Positions 46,894 to 58,107 are shown, counted from the stretch's first letter. The stretch: 64,000 nucleotides of DNA from Rotaria socialis (GCA_905331475.1 CAJNYU010001795.1:1-64000); one strand, 5' to 3'. A program made the numbers and translations. Notes: generated from the letters alone by a model not told the origin.

Positions 46894-49800
46894 AGTACTA
46901 TTCATATGACTTATTTAGAATGTTGAAGATCGAATTTTATCACAAGAATTAAGTGAACTATCGACCGAAGAGAAATATGATGATGAAGACTATTTAATAT
47001 ACGATAACAAACGACCACTGAGTACACCTTCAACACCAGATGGAACATCGAAAAAAATGTCCCTATGGAATGAAAATGAAACTCGTGAAGATCAGGAAAT
47101 TGACTCGATTTTTAATAAATTCATAATGGATCACAAGAACAAACATACGATTCTTATGAGCATGGAAGATATACGAACACTAATGATATTAAAACATAGA
47201 ATAGCAACGAGTCATATGGAGAAAAGACAATGGATGATTTATTTAAAATCGGGTACCGGACAATGGGCAACAAAAGAAAGTGTAAAAACACATGTTGATA
47301 AGCGAGTTTGGCCTTTACAAGTCAAAAAATTGATAACAGAAAAAATGGCTACTTTGAATACATATGAAATTCATAATGAATATACATTAGGTGAAATGAT
47401 TGTGAATCAACATTTACAAGAATTAAATCAGAAAATCGAAGAATATGCTATGATATTCAATACAATGAAAACAGTTTGCTTCGGTTGGACAGACAATATG
47501 GATGAAATCATCGATACATTTGTTCAACAACATAGTATAGTACCATTTGCAGTAAAATTGAACTATAAACTAACTCTTTGGGAATATGATTATGATGATC
47601 AACTATTACAACGTGAATATTTTCGATGTCAACCAACCGCATATCAAGTAAGAAAAAGAAAGGGACAGGCTAACATTGACAAAGTTTTATATTTTGTATA
47701 GATTGAAATGGCTCGACTTCTTCAAAATCTAAAATTTAACTATTTACAAGCTACACAAGAATTAATTGAAATAAAAAAACGTGTTCTTTGTCATCGACCG
47801 ACGTCACCGATGTTATCAAATATAGTATCATCATCCATCTCATTAATACCGACAAATATAGATAGAACTGTCGATGAACAAGTTCATAAACAACAACAGG
47901 AAATCACCGAAAGTTTAAAAATAGTAATAACTGAAGCAGAAAATAAAATTCAAGAATGTAAAACATTATTCGATGAAACAGTTGAACAAGTACCTATTCA
48001 TGAAGATAATCGAAATGCAGCATTAACAGGAAAACTAGCTGATCTTATTTATCGACGTTTCTATGTTCTTCAAAAGAAAATGGATTGTCTTCATTACTAT
48101 CGAACCGATCTTTCTGTTCGACGTCGTCGTCGTCGTGGTCGATATAATCGATACGATACTCATAACGATAAGACACCAAATACTATGTTCCGTTTTTCAC
48201 CATCCATGATTATTTGTACGAGTCGTCATGCATTCACTGATGAACAATTAAAACTTTTAAATCGTGGACCCACTTATGTTCCACCCTATCAAACATATAT
48301 ATCTTCAACTGACCAATCTACAATTGAGATGATTAAGAAGAATTTTAAACTATTACAACATCATTTAACTATTCTTTTGACAAAGTCCAATGTGAATATG
48401 GCACAAGCGACGTTAATTATCAAACAGATTAAAGATGCTTATACTCTTACTTTTTCACGTTCATTATCTTCATCGATGTATCAACGTGCACTCTATGAAC
48501 GTAATTTAGTAGACACAATAAGAGCACATCTAAAAAGCAATGATCTTATTCTACGACGAACAGCAGATCAAAGAAACGTTTTCTATCTTGGAAATCGAAA
48601 TGATTTTGAAGACAAAACCAATGAATATATGAAACAGACAGATATATTTGAAATTTGTGACGATATTAATGATGAAAATCTACAAGTGACACGTGACTAT
48701 TTAGTAAAAAAGATCAAAGCATTTAATGATGAATTAAATTTTATTTTTCATGATAAAAAATATAAAGATCTCATAGAAAAGTTATCTATTGATACGGATA
48801 AAGTTGAACTACCTTATCTCTATTTTTTACCTGATGTATCTCAAGTAAGTGTTTTATCATTACTATTTCTCTTTTTTTTTGTTTTGTTATCATTTTTACT
48901 CGATTAGAAAAATAATCTCTCTGTAAAACCAATCGTTGTCACGCAACGAAGTGCTACATCACGATTGGGTCAGTTCTTAGATCAATTATTACGACCGACT
49001 GCTCATCGTCATATGGAATATACTACATTTCTCAATGGAGCTGATTTTATTCGAAAATTAAATGAATATACAACCGACAAGGAACATTGTATTCGTCCGA
49101 CTACGATTTTTGCAAGCATTTCTATATCTAACTTTCATGCCATCGTTCCGCATAAAACTATGCTTAATGTATTCAAAGATTTTTTAAATGATTGTACAAT
49201 TAGACCTTTCATTGAAGATCTACATATTAATAAAATTACACATTTGACGGCTCTTTTCTTATACCATAATCATTTCTATTACAATCATAAAATTTATCGT
49301 TTTGCAAAAGGTAGTCCAACAAGTCTATCGTACACGCAAACATTAGCAAATATTTATCTTTATCAATGGCAAAAATTATTCTCAAGACAAGCTTCTATAA
49401 AAAATGAATTTTTTGGCCGGTAAATTTTTAATATAATTAATGCTTTTTAGTTCAATCAATCTTACTTAGCAACCATTTGTCGTTTTTTTCTAAGATGTCA
49501 AAATCAACTTTTCTTTACATGGAATGAAACAGAAGATGAACTTCATGCTCTATTGAAAATGGTGGCTAGTCAAGATCCAAATGTTATTTTCGATTTCGAA
49601 ATTGGTCGTAGAATTCCATTTTTAGAAGCTGCCATTGATAAATATGAAGGTGAACTCGCTACTACTATCTATCATAATCCAAAGAGACAAAAATATACAT
49701 TACCCTATGCTATTAATAATGCAAAATTAGCTCATAGTCATTGGCTTCGATCAGCGTTGATTCGAGCCGCTCGTTATTGTACAAGCGTTTATGAGTTTGA

Positions 49801-50260
49801 TTTTGAACGTATTTCTCTCGAAGTCGCATGTTTAGCCAATGGTTATTCATTAGAATTTGTTGAAAAACGCGTTAATCATTTTTATACATTCTTCGATGCG
49901 ACATCGCTTCGTCAATCTTTGGATCAGAACGTCTACGAAAAGCTACGCCTTCGATTATTCAATTTCATTAGTGAACAAAAACTTATTGGAAAAAGAAATC
50001 AAGAATCGGAAAAGAAAAATGAACGAGTACGATTGTTTTATTTAAATGCATTTGGTTCAAAACGAAAGTTTAATACACTATTACGTGAAATTCTATCGAA
50101 TTATTTAAAAAGAAAAGAATCATCATCATCATCAGCGTCATCAAAACCCAATGAAATCAAAATCTTATCAACAGCAAAGTATCAATATTCTTTAAATGCT
50201 TTATTAAGTCAGCAAAAGCCTAACCATCCTCTACTAAAGAAAACAATGACAAAGAAATGA
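46508..50260 (+). CDS. Coiled-coil plus RT-like protein without catalytic aspartates (RT-d)
   Basis: Exons are 46,508-46,570, 46,633-46,836, 46,919-47,647, 47,702-48,844, 48,908-49,419 and 49,495-50,260, about 1,138 residues. A very acidic N-terminus (DDEDEDD; FIDDDDDDD) precedes the coiled-coil module (RQWMIYLKSGTGQWATKE) and an Arg run (RRRRRRGRYNR near 48,120). The RT-like part has LLNRGPTYVPPY, YLYFLPDVSQ, TIFASISISNFHAI at motif A, KGSPTSLSYTQTLANIY at motif B and RCQNQFFFTW at motif C. No catalytic Asp remains in A or C, while the palm and thumb outlines are kept (RSALIRAARYCTS). The intron before motif C is at the same place as in the canonical RT. A TA microsatellite fills the intron at 46,837-46,918. 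Confidence 0.75.
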
Positions 50261-50361
50261 GTTAGCAATGCAAACTTGTTGTCTTCTGTTCAACGTTTGT
50301 GATTGGATGACAATAGACGTTTGGTCAAGGAATCAATAATTTCTCTTTTTCTCTTTTTCTC

Positions 50362-50404
<43 letters not shown>

Positions 50405-50564
50405 TTCTCTTGCTCTCTGCTTAGTTCTTGTTATTCATTTGTCAGTTTGTTTCTCTTTCGAATGCGCGTATCAAATAGATGATAGTAGAACTGAATCTAT
50501 TTGAATCAATGCACTATAGATATTATCATTTACTCTTTTTTGTTTTTGCCTTCTAGATCTAATC
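50261..50564 (+). promoter_or_regulatory. CT-rich microsatellite and acceptor-like site
   Basis: A (CT)n-type run at about 50,340-50,415 is followed by TTTTTGCCTTCTAG ending at about 50,556, 9 bp before the RT-e ATG. Confidence 0.45.
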
Positions 50565-52292
50565 ATGATTGGTACGACTCATGAATCCATGTTTTTCATT
50601 TCACAAGTTGGTTCTAATACCGCCAATAATCACGATGACTATCCATGGAAAGACTATGTCGATCAACGATTTCGAGATATACCAGTGATTCGCGTACAAT
50701 CATTTGAACAACATGCAAATACATTGTATGCTATTCAGAAAAAAGATGCTCTTAAATTAGAAAATGAATTACGCGAAAAAGACTATCGTCTATTATCATC
50801 GTCTCAAAGTTTCATGCAATATGCTTGTCATAAAGATGAACTTTATACAAAAGCTGATGGATACATGTTACGAACGCAAGCATATACTGAAATAACAAAC
50901 TTCAATCAACCGAATAATAATGAAACTGTTCAACATCTCTTGAATATACATACTAATCGAATTAAATCTTTACTCGACTATTTTTATGACGAACAAGCGA
51001 TTACATCATTTCAATATGAACAAATGCATGTTGAACGTTCCGTCTGTCAATTAGATTATCTTTTCTTTACTCCTGATATCACACATCCAAATGGACAAGT
51101 TACATTTGAACCTATCACGATATCAAGCTTAAGTCCATTTATGCCTATTTGTCGATATTTACATCGTTTACTCGCTCCGATCTATTATAATAAAGTAGCT
51201 TGTTTCATTACAATCGATAAAGGTACCGATATAATACCTAGTCTAGAACACTATCAACAACAAGGTCATTTAAAACCTACGACTCATCTGATTACACTTC
51301 ATATGAATGATCTGTATACATCAATTACGCATGAAAGCTTACTAAAAACTTTAAAACGTTTTCTATCGGAATTCGCTGTCGAAGGTACGATTCAAGGTAT
51401 GACCCACGCCGCTATTCTTACACTAACTGAATGTCTTCTTCATCATCAATATTTTGTGTATCGCAATTGTATCTTTCGACAAGTGAAAGGAGGTGGTACG
51501 GGCCTCTATCTTATACATATTCTCATCGAAATTTATTTATTCTATTGGCAACAACCATTAAGAATGTATCAAAATCAACGTGAAATTTTCGTACGTTGTT
51601 TCGATCATTTATTTCTAACATGGAACGAACCACTAGAGAAACTTGATGAAATTTTAAATATGATGGATCATTTTGAAACATCAATTTCGTACCAAATCAA
51701 TATACAAATAAAAGAAATTCGTTATCTTGAAGTTAAAATTAGACATCTCGAAGATCATACATTCTATACCTCGATCTATCATGACTGGAAGTATGAACCA
51801 TTTGCTTTGCCTATCCTGAGGAATACATTGTCACTTGCACCACCGTCTATTTTTCGACTGGCTCTCGTACGTGCTGTTCTATGTTATTCACAACTTCAAG
51901 ACTTTGATATTGAACAACAATATATTGAATATTCATTTTTATTTCATCGATATTCTTTTAAATCTATACGTGCATTAGTCAAAGAATTTCTTTGTGAGTT
52001 CAACGCTACTGATCTATTAGTATCACACAATCAAATGACGTATGATAAACTTCGTCAAGCTGTTCTTGAATATCGTCAACACAGATTAGAACTACAACGC
52101 GAGCGTCTTGATGAAGACCAGAAAGCATGTATTTGGTATATTCATACACGATTAAAAGGTGCTGCCTTATCTCATGCCAAACGAAATCCAATTCAATTGT
52201 TACCAGATTGCTTTCAAAATTTTTCAGATAGTTTGAAAGGCATCAAACTTGAAATTATTGGTATACCCAATTATCCATCTAATACATTATAA
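50565..52292 (+). CDS. RT-like protein without catalytic aspartates, single exon (RT-e)
   Basis: 575 residues in one exon from the ATG at 50,565. It aligns with the RT half only: no coiled-coil module is fused in front. Blocks are FFTPDITHP, LKPTTHLITLHMNDLYTSI at motif A (His where Asp belongs), KGGGTGLYLIHILIEIYLFY at motif B, RCFDHLFLTW at motif C and RLALVRAVLCYS in the thumb. The catalytic triad is absent. Unlike RT-a, -b, -d and -f it has no intron before motif C, which could reflect passage through a spliced RNA. The C-terminal part is charged and helical. The frame is open over its whole length. Confidence 0.75.
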   Translation: MIGTTHESMFFISQVGSNTANNHDDYPWKDYVDQRFRDIPVIRVQSFEQHANTLYAIQKKDALKLENELREKDYRLLSSSQSFMQYACHKDELYTKADGYMLRTQAYTEITNFNQPNNNETVQHLLNIHTNRIKSLLDYFYDEQAITSFQYEQMHVERSVCQLDYLFFTPDITHPNGQVTFEPITISSLSPFMPICRYLHRLLAPIYYNKVACFITIDKGTDIIPSLEHYQQQGHLKPTTHLITLHMNDLYTSITHESLLKTLKRFLSEFAVEGTIQGMTHAAILTLTECLLHHQYFVYRNCIFRQVKGGGTGLYLIHILIEIYLFYWQQPLRMYQNQREIFVRCFDHLFLTWNEPLEKLDEILNMMDHFETSISYQINIQIKEIRYLEVKIRHLEDHTFYTSIYHDWKYEPFALPILRNTLSLAPPSIFRLALVRAVLCYSQLQDFDIEQQYIEYSFLFHRYSFKSIRALVKEFLCEFNATDLLVSHNQMTYDKLRQAVLEYRQHRLELQRERLDEDQKACIWYIHTRLKGAALSHAKRNPIQLLPDCFQNFSDSLKGIKLEIIGIPNYPSNTL

Positions 52293-52447
52293 TCATCATT
52301 TATTATCATCATTATAGAAAAAGAAAATTAAATCATTTTTCTCTTCGTCTTTTTTTTCGGATATATTTGGTTGGCTTATTTATGAAATCTCTTCTTTTTC
52401 TTCTGTTTTCTTTTTGCTTCTAGATTCAATCATATTTCATCTTCATT

Positions 52448-52762
52448 ATGGATGAAAAATATCGAGCTTTTGATCGAGTGAAATTAGAAGAATTACATCG
52501 ACTCTATCGTGAACACTGTGACACAATGACTGTGAATAAAAATTCTTCAACGACAATGCCATTCACAACCAACATCACTCTTGACAAAACTCATTCGATA
52601 TTGGAGGAACAAGAAGAAGAAGAAGAAGAAAACTCGTATGAAAATGAAACCAATGTGGATAGAGAAAACGAAATAAAAGATGAACAAACATGGAAATTAT
52701 TGATTCAAACTTATCAGAATCATGTCAAGCAACTAGAACTACAAAAGAAAACAGAATCTTAA
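52448..52762 (+). CDS. Small acidic coiled-coil protein
   Basis: 104 residues, MDEKYRAFDRVKLEELHRLYREHC, then a Glu-rich run and a terminal helix (WKLLIQTYQNHVKQLELQKK). A TTTTGCTTCTAG acceptor ends at about 52,423, 25 bp upstream. No family is recognised. It lies between two RT-like genes and resembles the heptad-rich segments of the coiled-coil ORFs, though I cannot align it. Confidence 0.5.
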   Translation: MDEKYRAFDRVKLEELHRLYREHCDTMTVNKNSSTTMPFTTNITLDKTHSILEEQEEEEEENSYENETNVDRENEIKDEQTWKLLIQTYQNHVKQLELQKKTES

Positions 52763-52925
52763 TTTTTCTTCTACGTTTTCGTTTCAATGACTATTTTAAT
52801 TAAACCATGGATCTAGACAATGGTCTTTTTTTGTTTTCATCCAAAGAAAACCTATTTGTATTTTCAGATCTTAACTATACATATACATATTTACTGATTT
52901 TAGATTACTTTCAGTGTCTTGTATT

Positions 52926-54684
52926 ATGGTCGATCAAATTAATCAAGCTATTGATGTGGTTATTCCACGCAAAAATAATAAACTTAACAACAAAACTAAA
53001 AATGAAAACGATGAGAGAATCAACGTTCTTTTTGAAGGAAACGATCGTCGACGTCCTTTATATGAGATTACAGATATGCAATATTTTGACAGCATTCAAA
53101 AACAATTACAAACTAAAAATCGTATTCTATTACCAACCTACAATACGAATGCATATTATTCATGTGAAATCATTGAAATGCAACAGAAAATACGTGAACA
53201 TATGACACGTACAAATGCATATCGGTTTATCATGGATATCAATGAAACAAATCAACTTTTGTTGGATGAACTTTTACTAGAAAATGACAAGCTAATAGCC
53301 ACAACATTGAATAATTTATTTCATACTCAATGTATTACGTATTCACAGTGGCAACAAATGATTTTCCATAGATCAAAGAGTGAATTCGATCTACTCTATT
53401 TTTTACCTGATACACGTCAAGTATGAGTGATTCTAGAATTTGTCTTTAGTAATTGATAACTTTTTCTATTGTAAACATTAGGAAAATATTCCATTTCATC
53501 CAATGATACTTGATCGTCATCCTTTAATTCCATTTCATCCAATGATACTTGATCGTCATCCTTTAACGATGAATATTACTCGATTTATTACTCAGCTTAT
53601 TCAACCTTTATACGATCATGTGACTTCAACTACTACATTTCATAATAGTGCTGATGTTCTCGATGCAGTCGAAGATTATGTACGGAGAGATCTTCTGAAA
53701 TCTAATACTCTCTTTGCAAATATTCATATTCATGATCTAACGACAAGTATTCCACTAGAAATACTATATGATACTTTACAACGTTTCTTGATTGAATTCA
53801 ATTCCAATGGGCAAATGCAAAATATTAAGATACCAACAATATTATATATGGTTCGACTTTGTCTTGAACCACGCTACGTTATCTATGACAATAAATTCTA
53901 TCAGCAGGTACAAGGAGGTGGCTTTAATTCACCATTGATTATGTTACTATCAAATATCTCTCTATTTTATTGGCAACAAAATCTTGTCAATATCTTGAAT
54001 GATAAAAATGAAATCTTCGGCAGGTAAGACTAGCAGAGCTTCAAAAATAAAATTTGTAAGATTCATTGTACGAATAATATACTATATAGATACAACGACG
54101 AATTATTCTTTACATGGAATAAATCTGAACAAAGACTACAGGATATATTACATGCCATGAATCAACAATGGCTTACTCTTCAAATGAGTTTGCGTTTGAG
54201 TAGTTCGATTCATTATCTCGACATTATTTTAAGTCATACGAACGGTCAATTTAAAGCACAAGTTGCTCTTCATTCACAAACGGACCACTATTCTTTACCT
54301 TATATATTTGGTCATTCACTACAATCCTATGTTAAATTATTTCAAGCAGCTCTACTTCGTATTGCTCGATGTTATACCGATGTAAATCAATTTGTCGAGG
54401 CACTTGGCGTTATTCAACTATCATTTCGGTACAATGGATTCGACGATCAGTTTATTGTTGGTCAAATTCAAACATTTCTTACGAAGTTTAAAGTGCCAGA
54501 CTTGAAAGTTTGCTATGGTAAACATTTCTACAAACAACCACGTTATGATCGTCTTCGTTACAATGTCACTAAGCATTATCGAAAAAAAAGACAAGAAAAA
54601 ATAAAACTTAGACGTTGTAGAAAAACTTTAAAACATCAATGTCAATCAAGTTTCATGAAATTCGTAACGACAGCATCATGTTAA
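52926..54684 (+). CDS. RT-like protein without catalytic aspartates (RT-f)
   Basis: Exons are 52,926-53,420, 53,482-54,023 and 54,090-54,684, about 543 residues. The layout follows RT-a: a short N-terminal part (YEITDMQYFDSIQKQL), DLLYFLPDTRQ before the first intron, LFANIHIHDLTTSIP at motif A (His for Asp), QGGGFNSPLIMLLSN at motif B, and RYNDELFFTW at motif C, with the intron immediately before it. The C-terminus is strongly basic (HYRKKRQEKIKLRRCRKTLK), suited to nucleic-acid binding. A 39-bp in-frame tandem duplication gives IPFHPMILDRHPL twice near 53,488-53,565. The next exon starts and stops stay in phase. Confidence 0.75.
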
Positions 54685-55048
54685 TATTTACCTATTATAC
54701 ACAAGTATAATTAGACGACAACCAGGTTTATATTCAATCGTTTATGATGATCAACTTCAATTGATTCTTCTTTTTCTTCTCGTTTGTCTTGTTTCATTTA
54801 GCAAATAGAATGCATTTTATTAGTTCAACAAAAATTAGTTCATTCGTATCTTATATATATATTCAAAACATAAACATCTTCATCTTTCTTTCTTTTTAGA
54901 TCTATATACTATTTTGTGATCGTATACTGGTCATTTCGACGAAGATTATTTAATCGATCTTTCCATTCTAAACCGATAAAATCAACAAGACAATATTATT
55001 GCTTATCTCTCTGCAGTTATTATTTCAATTCATTTGATATTCATCAAT
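54685..55048 (+). other. Intercistronic spacer
   Basis: TTCTTTCTTTTTAG ends at about 54,899 with a leader of about 150 bp before the next ATG. No coding is seen. Confidence 0.35.
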
Positions 55049-55325
55049 ATGGGCGGAAACTCATCAACCAATGACGATAAAGATAGACAAGAAAAAAACG
55101 AACAAGTATAAAAACAAAATGGGAGATTCCGTCTGAATAATAAACTTAGCTCACCATATATATACTTTCTCATTTTAGTTGGCCGATCGATTATTTGCTT
55201 ATCCACTGTCATCAGAAATTGTTCCACCGGCTAAATCTTGGTCAGCGAGTCCACGTGCTGGGAAGCGTTTTCGTGAAGACTTTATCGATGGCCCATTAGA
55301 ACAGAAATGGCAACGTCGAAAATGA
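55049..55325 (+). CDS. Small protein with N-myristoylation-type start (Myr1)
   Basis: Exons are 55,049-55,105 and 55,179-55,325, 67 residues. The start MGGNSSTNDDKDRQEK has Gly at position 2 and Ser at 5-6, which fits the N-myristoyltransferase pattern. The rest is polar: RLFAYPLSSEIVPPAK, then SASPRAGKRFREDF, then a basic end (KWQRRK). The LFAY...SPRA pattern also occurs in the tail of TM2. No domain is known to me. A membrane-associated adaptor is the natural inference, but acylation has to be shown. The flanks carry AATAAA (about 55,365) and a downstream CTCTCTCTAG acceptor. Confidence 0.55.
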
Positions 55326-55610
55326 AACTACCAATAGCATCAAGACGAAGTGTGAAATGAATCAAATAAAGTGACTTTTCTTTTTTTGTAGTGTTAATGA
55401 ATCTTCATTTACCCAAAATAGACATAGACGAATTTTGATTGTTTTTCTTTTTCTCCTCATTTTAGTTTTTAAACATTCGAATTAAAATAAATGCCATGAA
55501 CGTTGTTGATCAATACTAATAAAGACGATTGATCATTCACTAATGGTCATGTTTGTTTTTCTCTCTCTAGATTATTGTCTGAATAGATTTTAATTTTAAC
55601 ATTCGTAATC
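55326..55610 (+). promoter_or_regulatory. Poly(A) signal and candidate trans-splice acceptor
   Basis: AATAAA at about 55,365 lies 40 bp after the Myr1 stop. TTTTTCTCTCTCTAG ends at about 55,570, 41 bp before the next ATG. Confidence 0.5.
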
Positions 55611-56003
55611 ATGTCATCAGGATCATACGATTCATCAAAAGGTAAAAAATATATTGAACAGAAGCAAACTTTTTTTTTCAAGATTACAATTGTTTAGATG
55701 CATCATCGGGTAATAACTCATCATACGATTACAATAAATGGAATAAACCATCTGAAGTGATTATTTTTCCAACGCCGATTCGACCAGCCGATAGTGGTAT
55801 ATATGCTCTCGAACAGATGGGTGCAGCTATGCGTAATTCACCTAATACAGTTCGAACTTACGGTAACGTTTTTTTTTCTTCATTCTCTTCTTATTTGGTG
55901 CACTTGCAATTTACTATCAATAGTTCAAACAAACATGGGCTATGATTATATGCAATTGACGGATCCAAACGCAACCAACAATCCATATGGCTATCGATAT
56001 TAA
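55611..56003 (+). CDS. Small Asn/Tyr/Ser-rich protein
   Basis: Exons are 55,611-55,641, 55,698-55,862 and 55,924-56,003, about 91 residues with in-phase GT-AG joins. MSSGSYDSSK is followed by NNSSYDYNKWNKPSEVIIFP, TPIRPADSGIYALEQMGAAM, and an end in DYMQLTDPNATNNPYGYRY. There is no hydrophobic span or known motif. Three tiny exons with good splice sites and an upstream acceptor support a real gene. Role unknown. Confidence 0.55.
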
Positions 56004-56190
56004 TTTCAAAGAAATCAACTTATTCATTAGGATCCTTTTTTTTCCTTTTTTTGTTAGCTTTATCTATTAGTCTCAGTTCTATCATTAGAAAACCTTAGGT
56101 TGTCGTTTTGAAAATTTTACGAGAAAAAAAATGAAAGATGAATTTCATCATTAATATCTTGTCTTTTCAGATCATTTCACCCCTTTTCTA

Positions 56191-56699
56191 ATGTCTATGA
56201 TATACAACATCGATGATCTTGTTTATGATGATATACTAGCATATCCATATGATCATAGTAAGAAAATTCATTTAAAAATAGTTTGATTTGGCCTTAAATC
56301 AGATATATAAATATTTGTTTTTAAATAGTGATACCATATGATGATGACGATGATAATTATTGTAATATTATTGGTAATGATAATGGTGGTATAATTTCAC
56401 CTCCGTCAAGTCCAAGAAGACCAGCTATGCCATATAATTTTAATGTGATTTATATTGAAATACCAGATGAGAATGATAATAATCTTACTCATGATACTTC
56501 AGTTTTAAACGCGACTCAAGACAATAGCATAGAAAACGATCATGATACAATGGAATATGAATCGAATGATGACGATGATCAAGCTGGTCATATCGATACG
56601 GAAGAAAATGATCTAATTTTTTTAACATCCTCATCAAGTCATACGACTACTGTAAAAACGTTTATAGGGCTTGATGACGATGATTTGGTAGATAAATAG
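56191..56699 (+). CDS. Small acidic protein (acidic-1)
   Basis: Exons are 56,191-56,257 and 56,329-56,699, about 145 residues. MSMIYNIDDLVYDDILAYPY is followed by an Asp run, the PPSSPRRPAMPYNF segment and a long Asp/Glu/Asn-rich tail ending in FIGLDDDDLVDK. Likely disordered. GTCTTTTCAG ends at about 56,170, 21 bp before the ATG. It could act as a charged tether or nucleic-acid mimic, but nothing shows this directly. Confidence 0.5.
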
Positions 56700-56882
56700 G
56701 TTGTGACAAATAGACTTACTTGTAGTGTCTAATCTTACTTTTGATGAAATGTACTTATTTGTGTATCAATCTGTAACTAAATAGTTGTTTTTCTTTTCTT
56801 TGTATTTTAGATTTTCTTCCATTTTCTTCGTAGACGTACTAATTATTGAACATTTGTTTCACAGATATTATTATTATTATTC

Positions 56883-57236
56883 ATGGATCCAAACAATTCT
56901 CAACAAAATGAATTCAATCATGAATCAACTGATTTAACACCACCATCGACCGCAAATAATATTCCTCAACGACAGAATCATAACGTCCGAATGGGTACAT
57001 CACAACCAGTACCATTTGCATCTTGGGCAACCGGAATGTCGCAAGCTTCAATTGATTCTGAAGAAAATGCTACACAAGAATTGTTTGATAAAATCGAACA
57101 ATTGATATGTGAATACATGCAAGAACCTCGTCGACACTATTTACATTGTCGAGTTCTACGCTGGTGTGTTGATGACAATCCATCAAGTTTATTTACTTCC
57201 ATCATTGTCATCAATCCTCCAACAAATGATCCCTAA
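56883..57236 (+). CDS. Hypothetical protein, paralogue of the gene at 60,601 (DP1)
   Basis: 117 residues. A disordered N-terminus (MDPNNSQQNEFNHESTDLTP) leads to a C-terminal helix-plus-strand segment, ELFDKIEQLICEYMQEPRRH, then RVLRWCVDDNPSSLFTSIIV. This C-terminal segment aligns with ELTDIIERLIHDFLARPSRR and the following YFSWTIKPEN at 60,601-60,936. No family is recognised. Each copy lies upstream of a Rep-like gene, which suggests a linked role or joint duplication. Confidence 0.55.
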   Translation: MDPNNSQQNEFNHESTDLTPPSTANNIPQRQNHNVRMGTSQPVPFASWATGMSQASIDSEENATQELFDKIEQLICEYMQEPRRHYLHCRVLRWCVDDNPSSLFTSIIVINPPTNDP

Positions 57237-57404
57237 AAATCAAGGATACTCGACTAAAGTTATGAACTTAGATATTCTTCTTTTCATTCATATTCACTTC
57301 TTCAATAAATAAATACAATTATTAGCATAGCCATTCTTGCAGGTATTCATCTCTTATTGTTTTATTCTAGATTAGTTTTCTACGATCAATCCATTTGGAA
57401 TACG

Positions 57405-57746
57405 ATGATTAAAAATGAAACCAACACGTATCAAACAAATCTTTTCCAAAATATACAATTTAATCAAAGAGCTCAATTCATTGACGATGGCGATTTTAAA
57501 AGTTATAATATACAAGACGATGAAGATTCAGATCAAGATGAAACTGAAAAAACGTTTGATGAAAATAGTATCAACAATGCGAATGATTCTTATGGTGGTG
57601 ATGAGAAGAATGAAACAAAACTCTATTATGAAAAGCATATTATCCTTAATAATGAAGATATATATTCTTGCGAAGATGATACTTCATTTAATCATCCGCA
57701 TTTAGAATATCTATTTATGGTTGAACGTTTAGCATTATTTCATTAG
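57405..57746 (+). CDS. Small acidic protein (acidic-2)
   Basis: 113 residues from the ATG at 57,405. It is rich in Asp, Glu and Asn (DDEDSDQDETEKTFDE) and ends in HLEYLFMVERLALFH. AATAAA (about 57,304) and TGTTTTATTCTAG (ending about 57,370) lie just upstream, giving another operon-type junction. A longer frame without ATG extends to 57,357. Function unknown. Confidence 0.45.
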   Translation: MIKNETNTYQTNLFQNIQFNQRAQFIDDGDFKSYNIQDDEDSDQDETEKTFDENSINNANDSYGGDEKNETKLYYEKHIILNNEDIYSCEDDTSFNHPHLEYLFMVERLALFH

Positions 57747-58107
57747 TCTATTCTACAAATAGACATGTTTCAAGTAAGAAACTTATTTAAGAAATATGTT
57801 TTTATGTTTTTCGTTTATTATCATTTTACAAAACAAAATTTAAAATTTGTCCTATATAAACTTGTATTGGTTTAGTTTATTCATTAATCTATCACCAACA
57901 TAGAAAGTCTACCTTTTTACGATAAAGATTATTATTATTCTCCTCTTTCTTCTAGATATTTCGAATAGTTCACTGCGACAACAATAGATTATTTTATTCT
58001 ATGAAAATATAGATAAATATTATTCTTCATTGAATAGTTACAATACTAGAATATATATATATATAATTTGCATTTCAATACGACAGTATCTACTACTGAC
58101 ACCATTT
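57747..58107. other. Spacer with TA microsatellite
   Basis: AT-rich spacer with TCCTCTTTCTTCTAG ending at about 57,956 and a short TA run near 58,050. No gene is seen. Confidence 0.35.
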
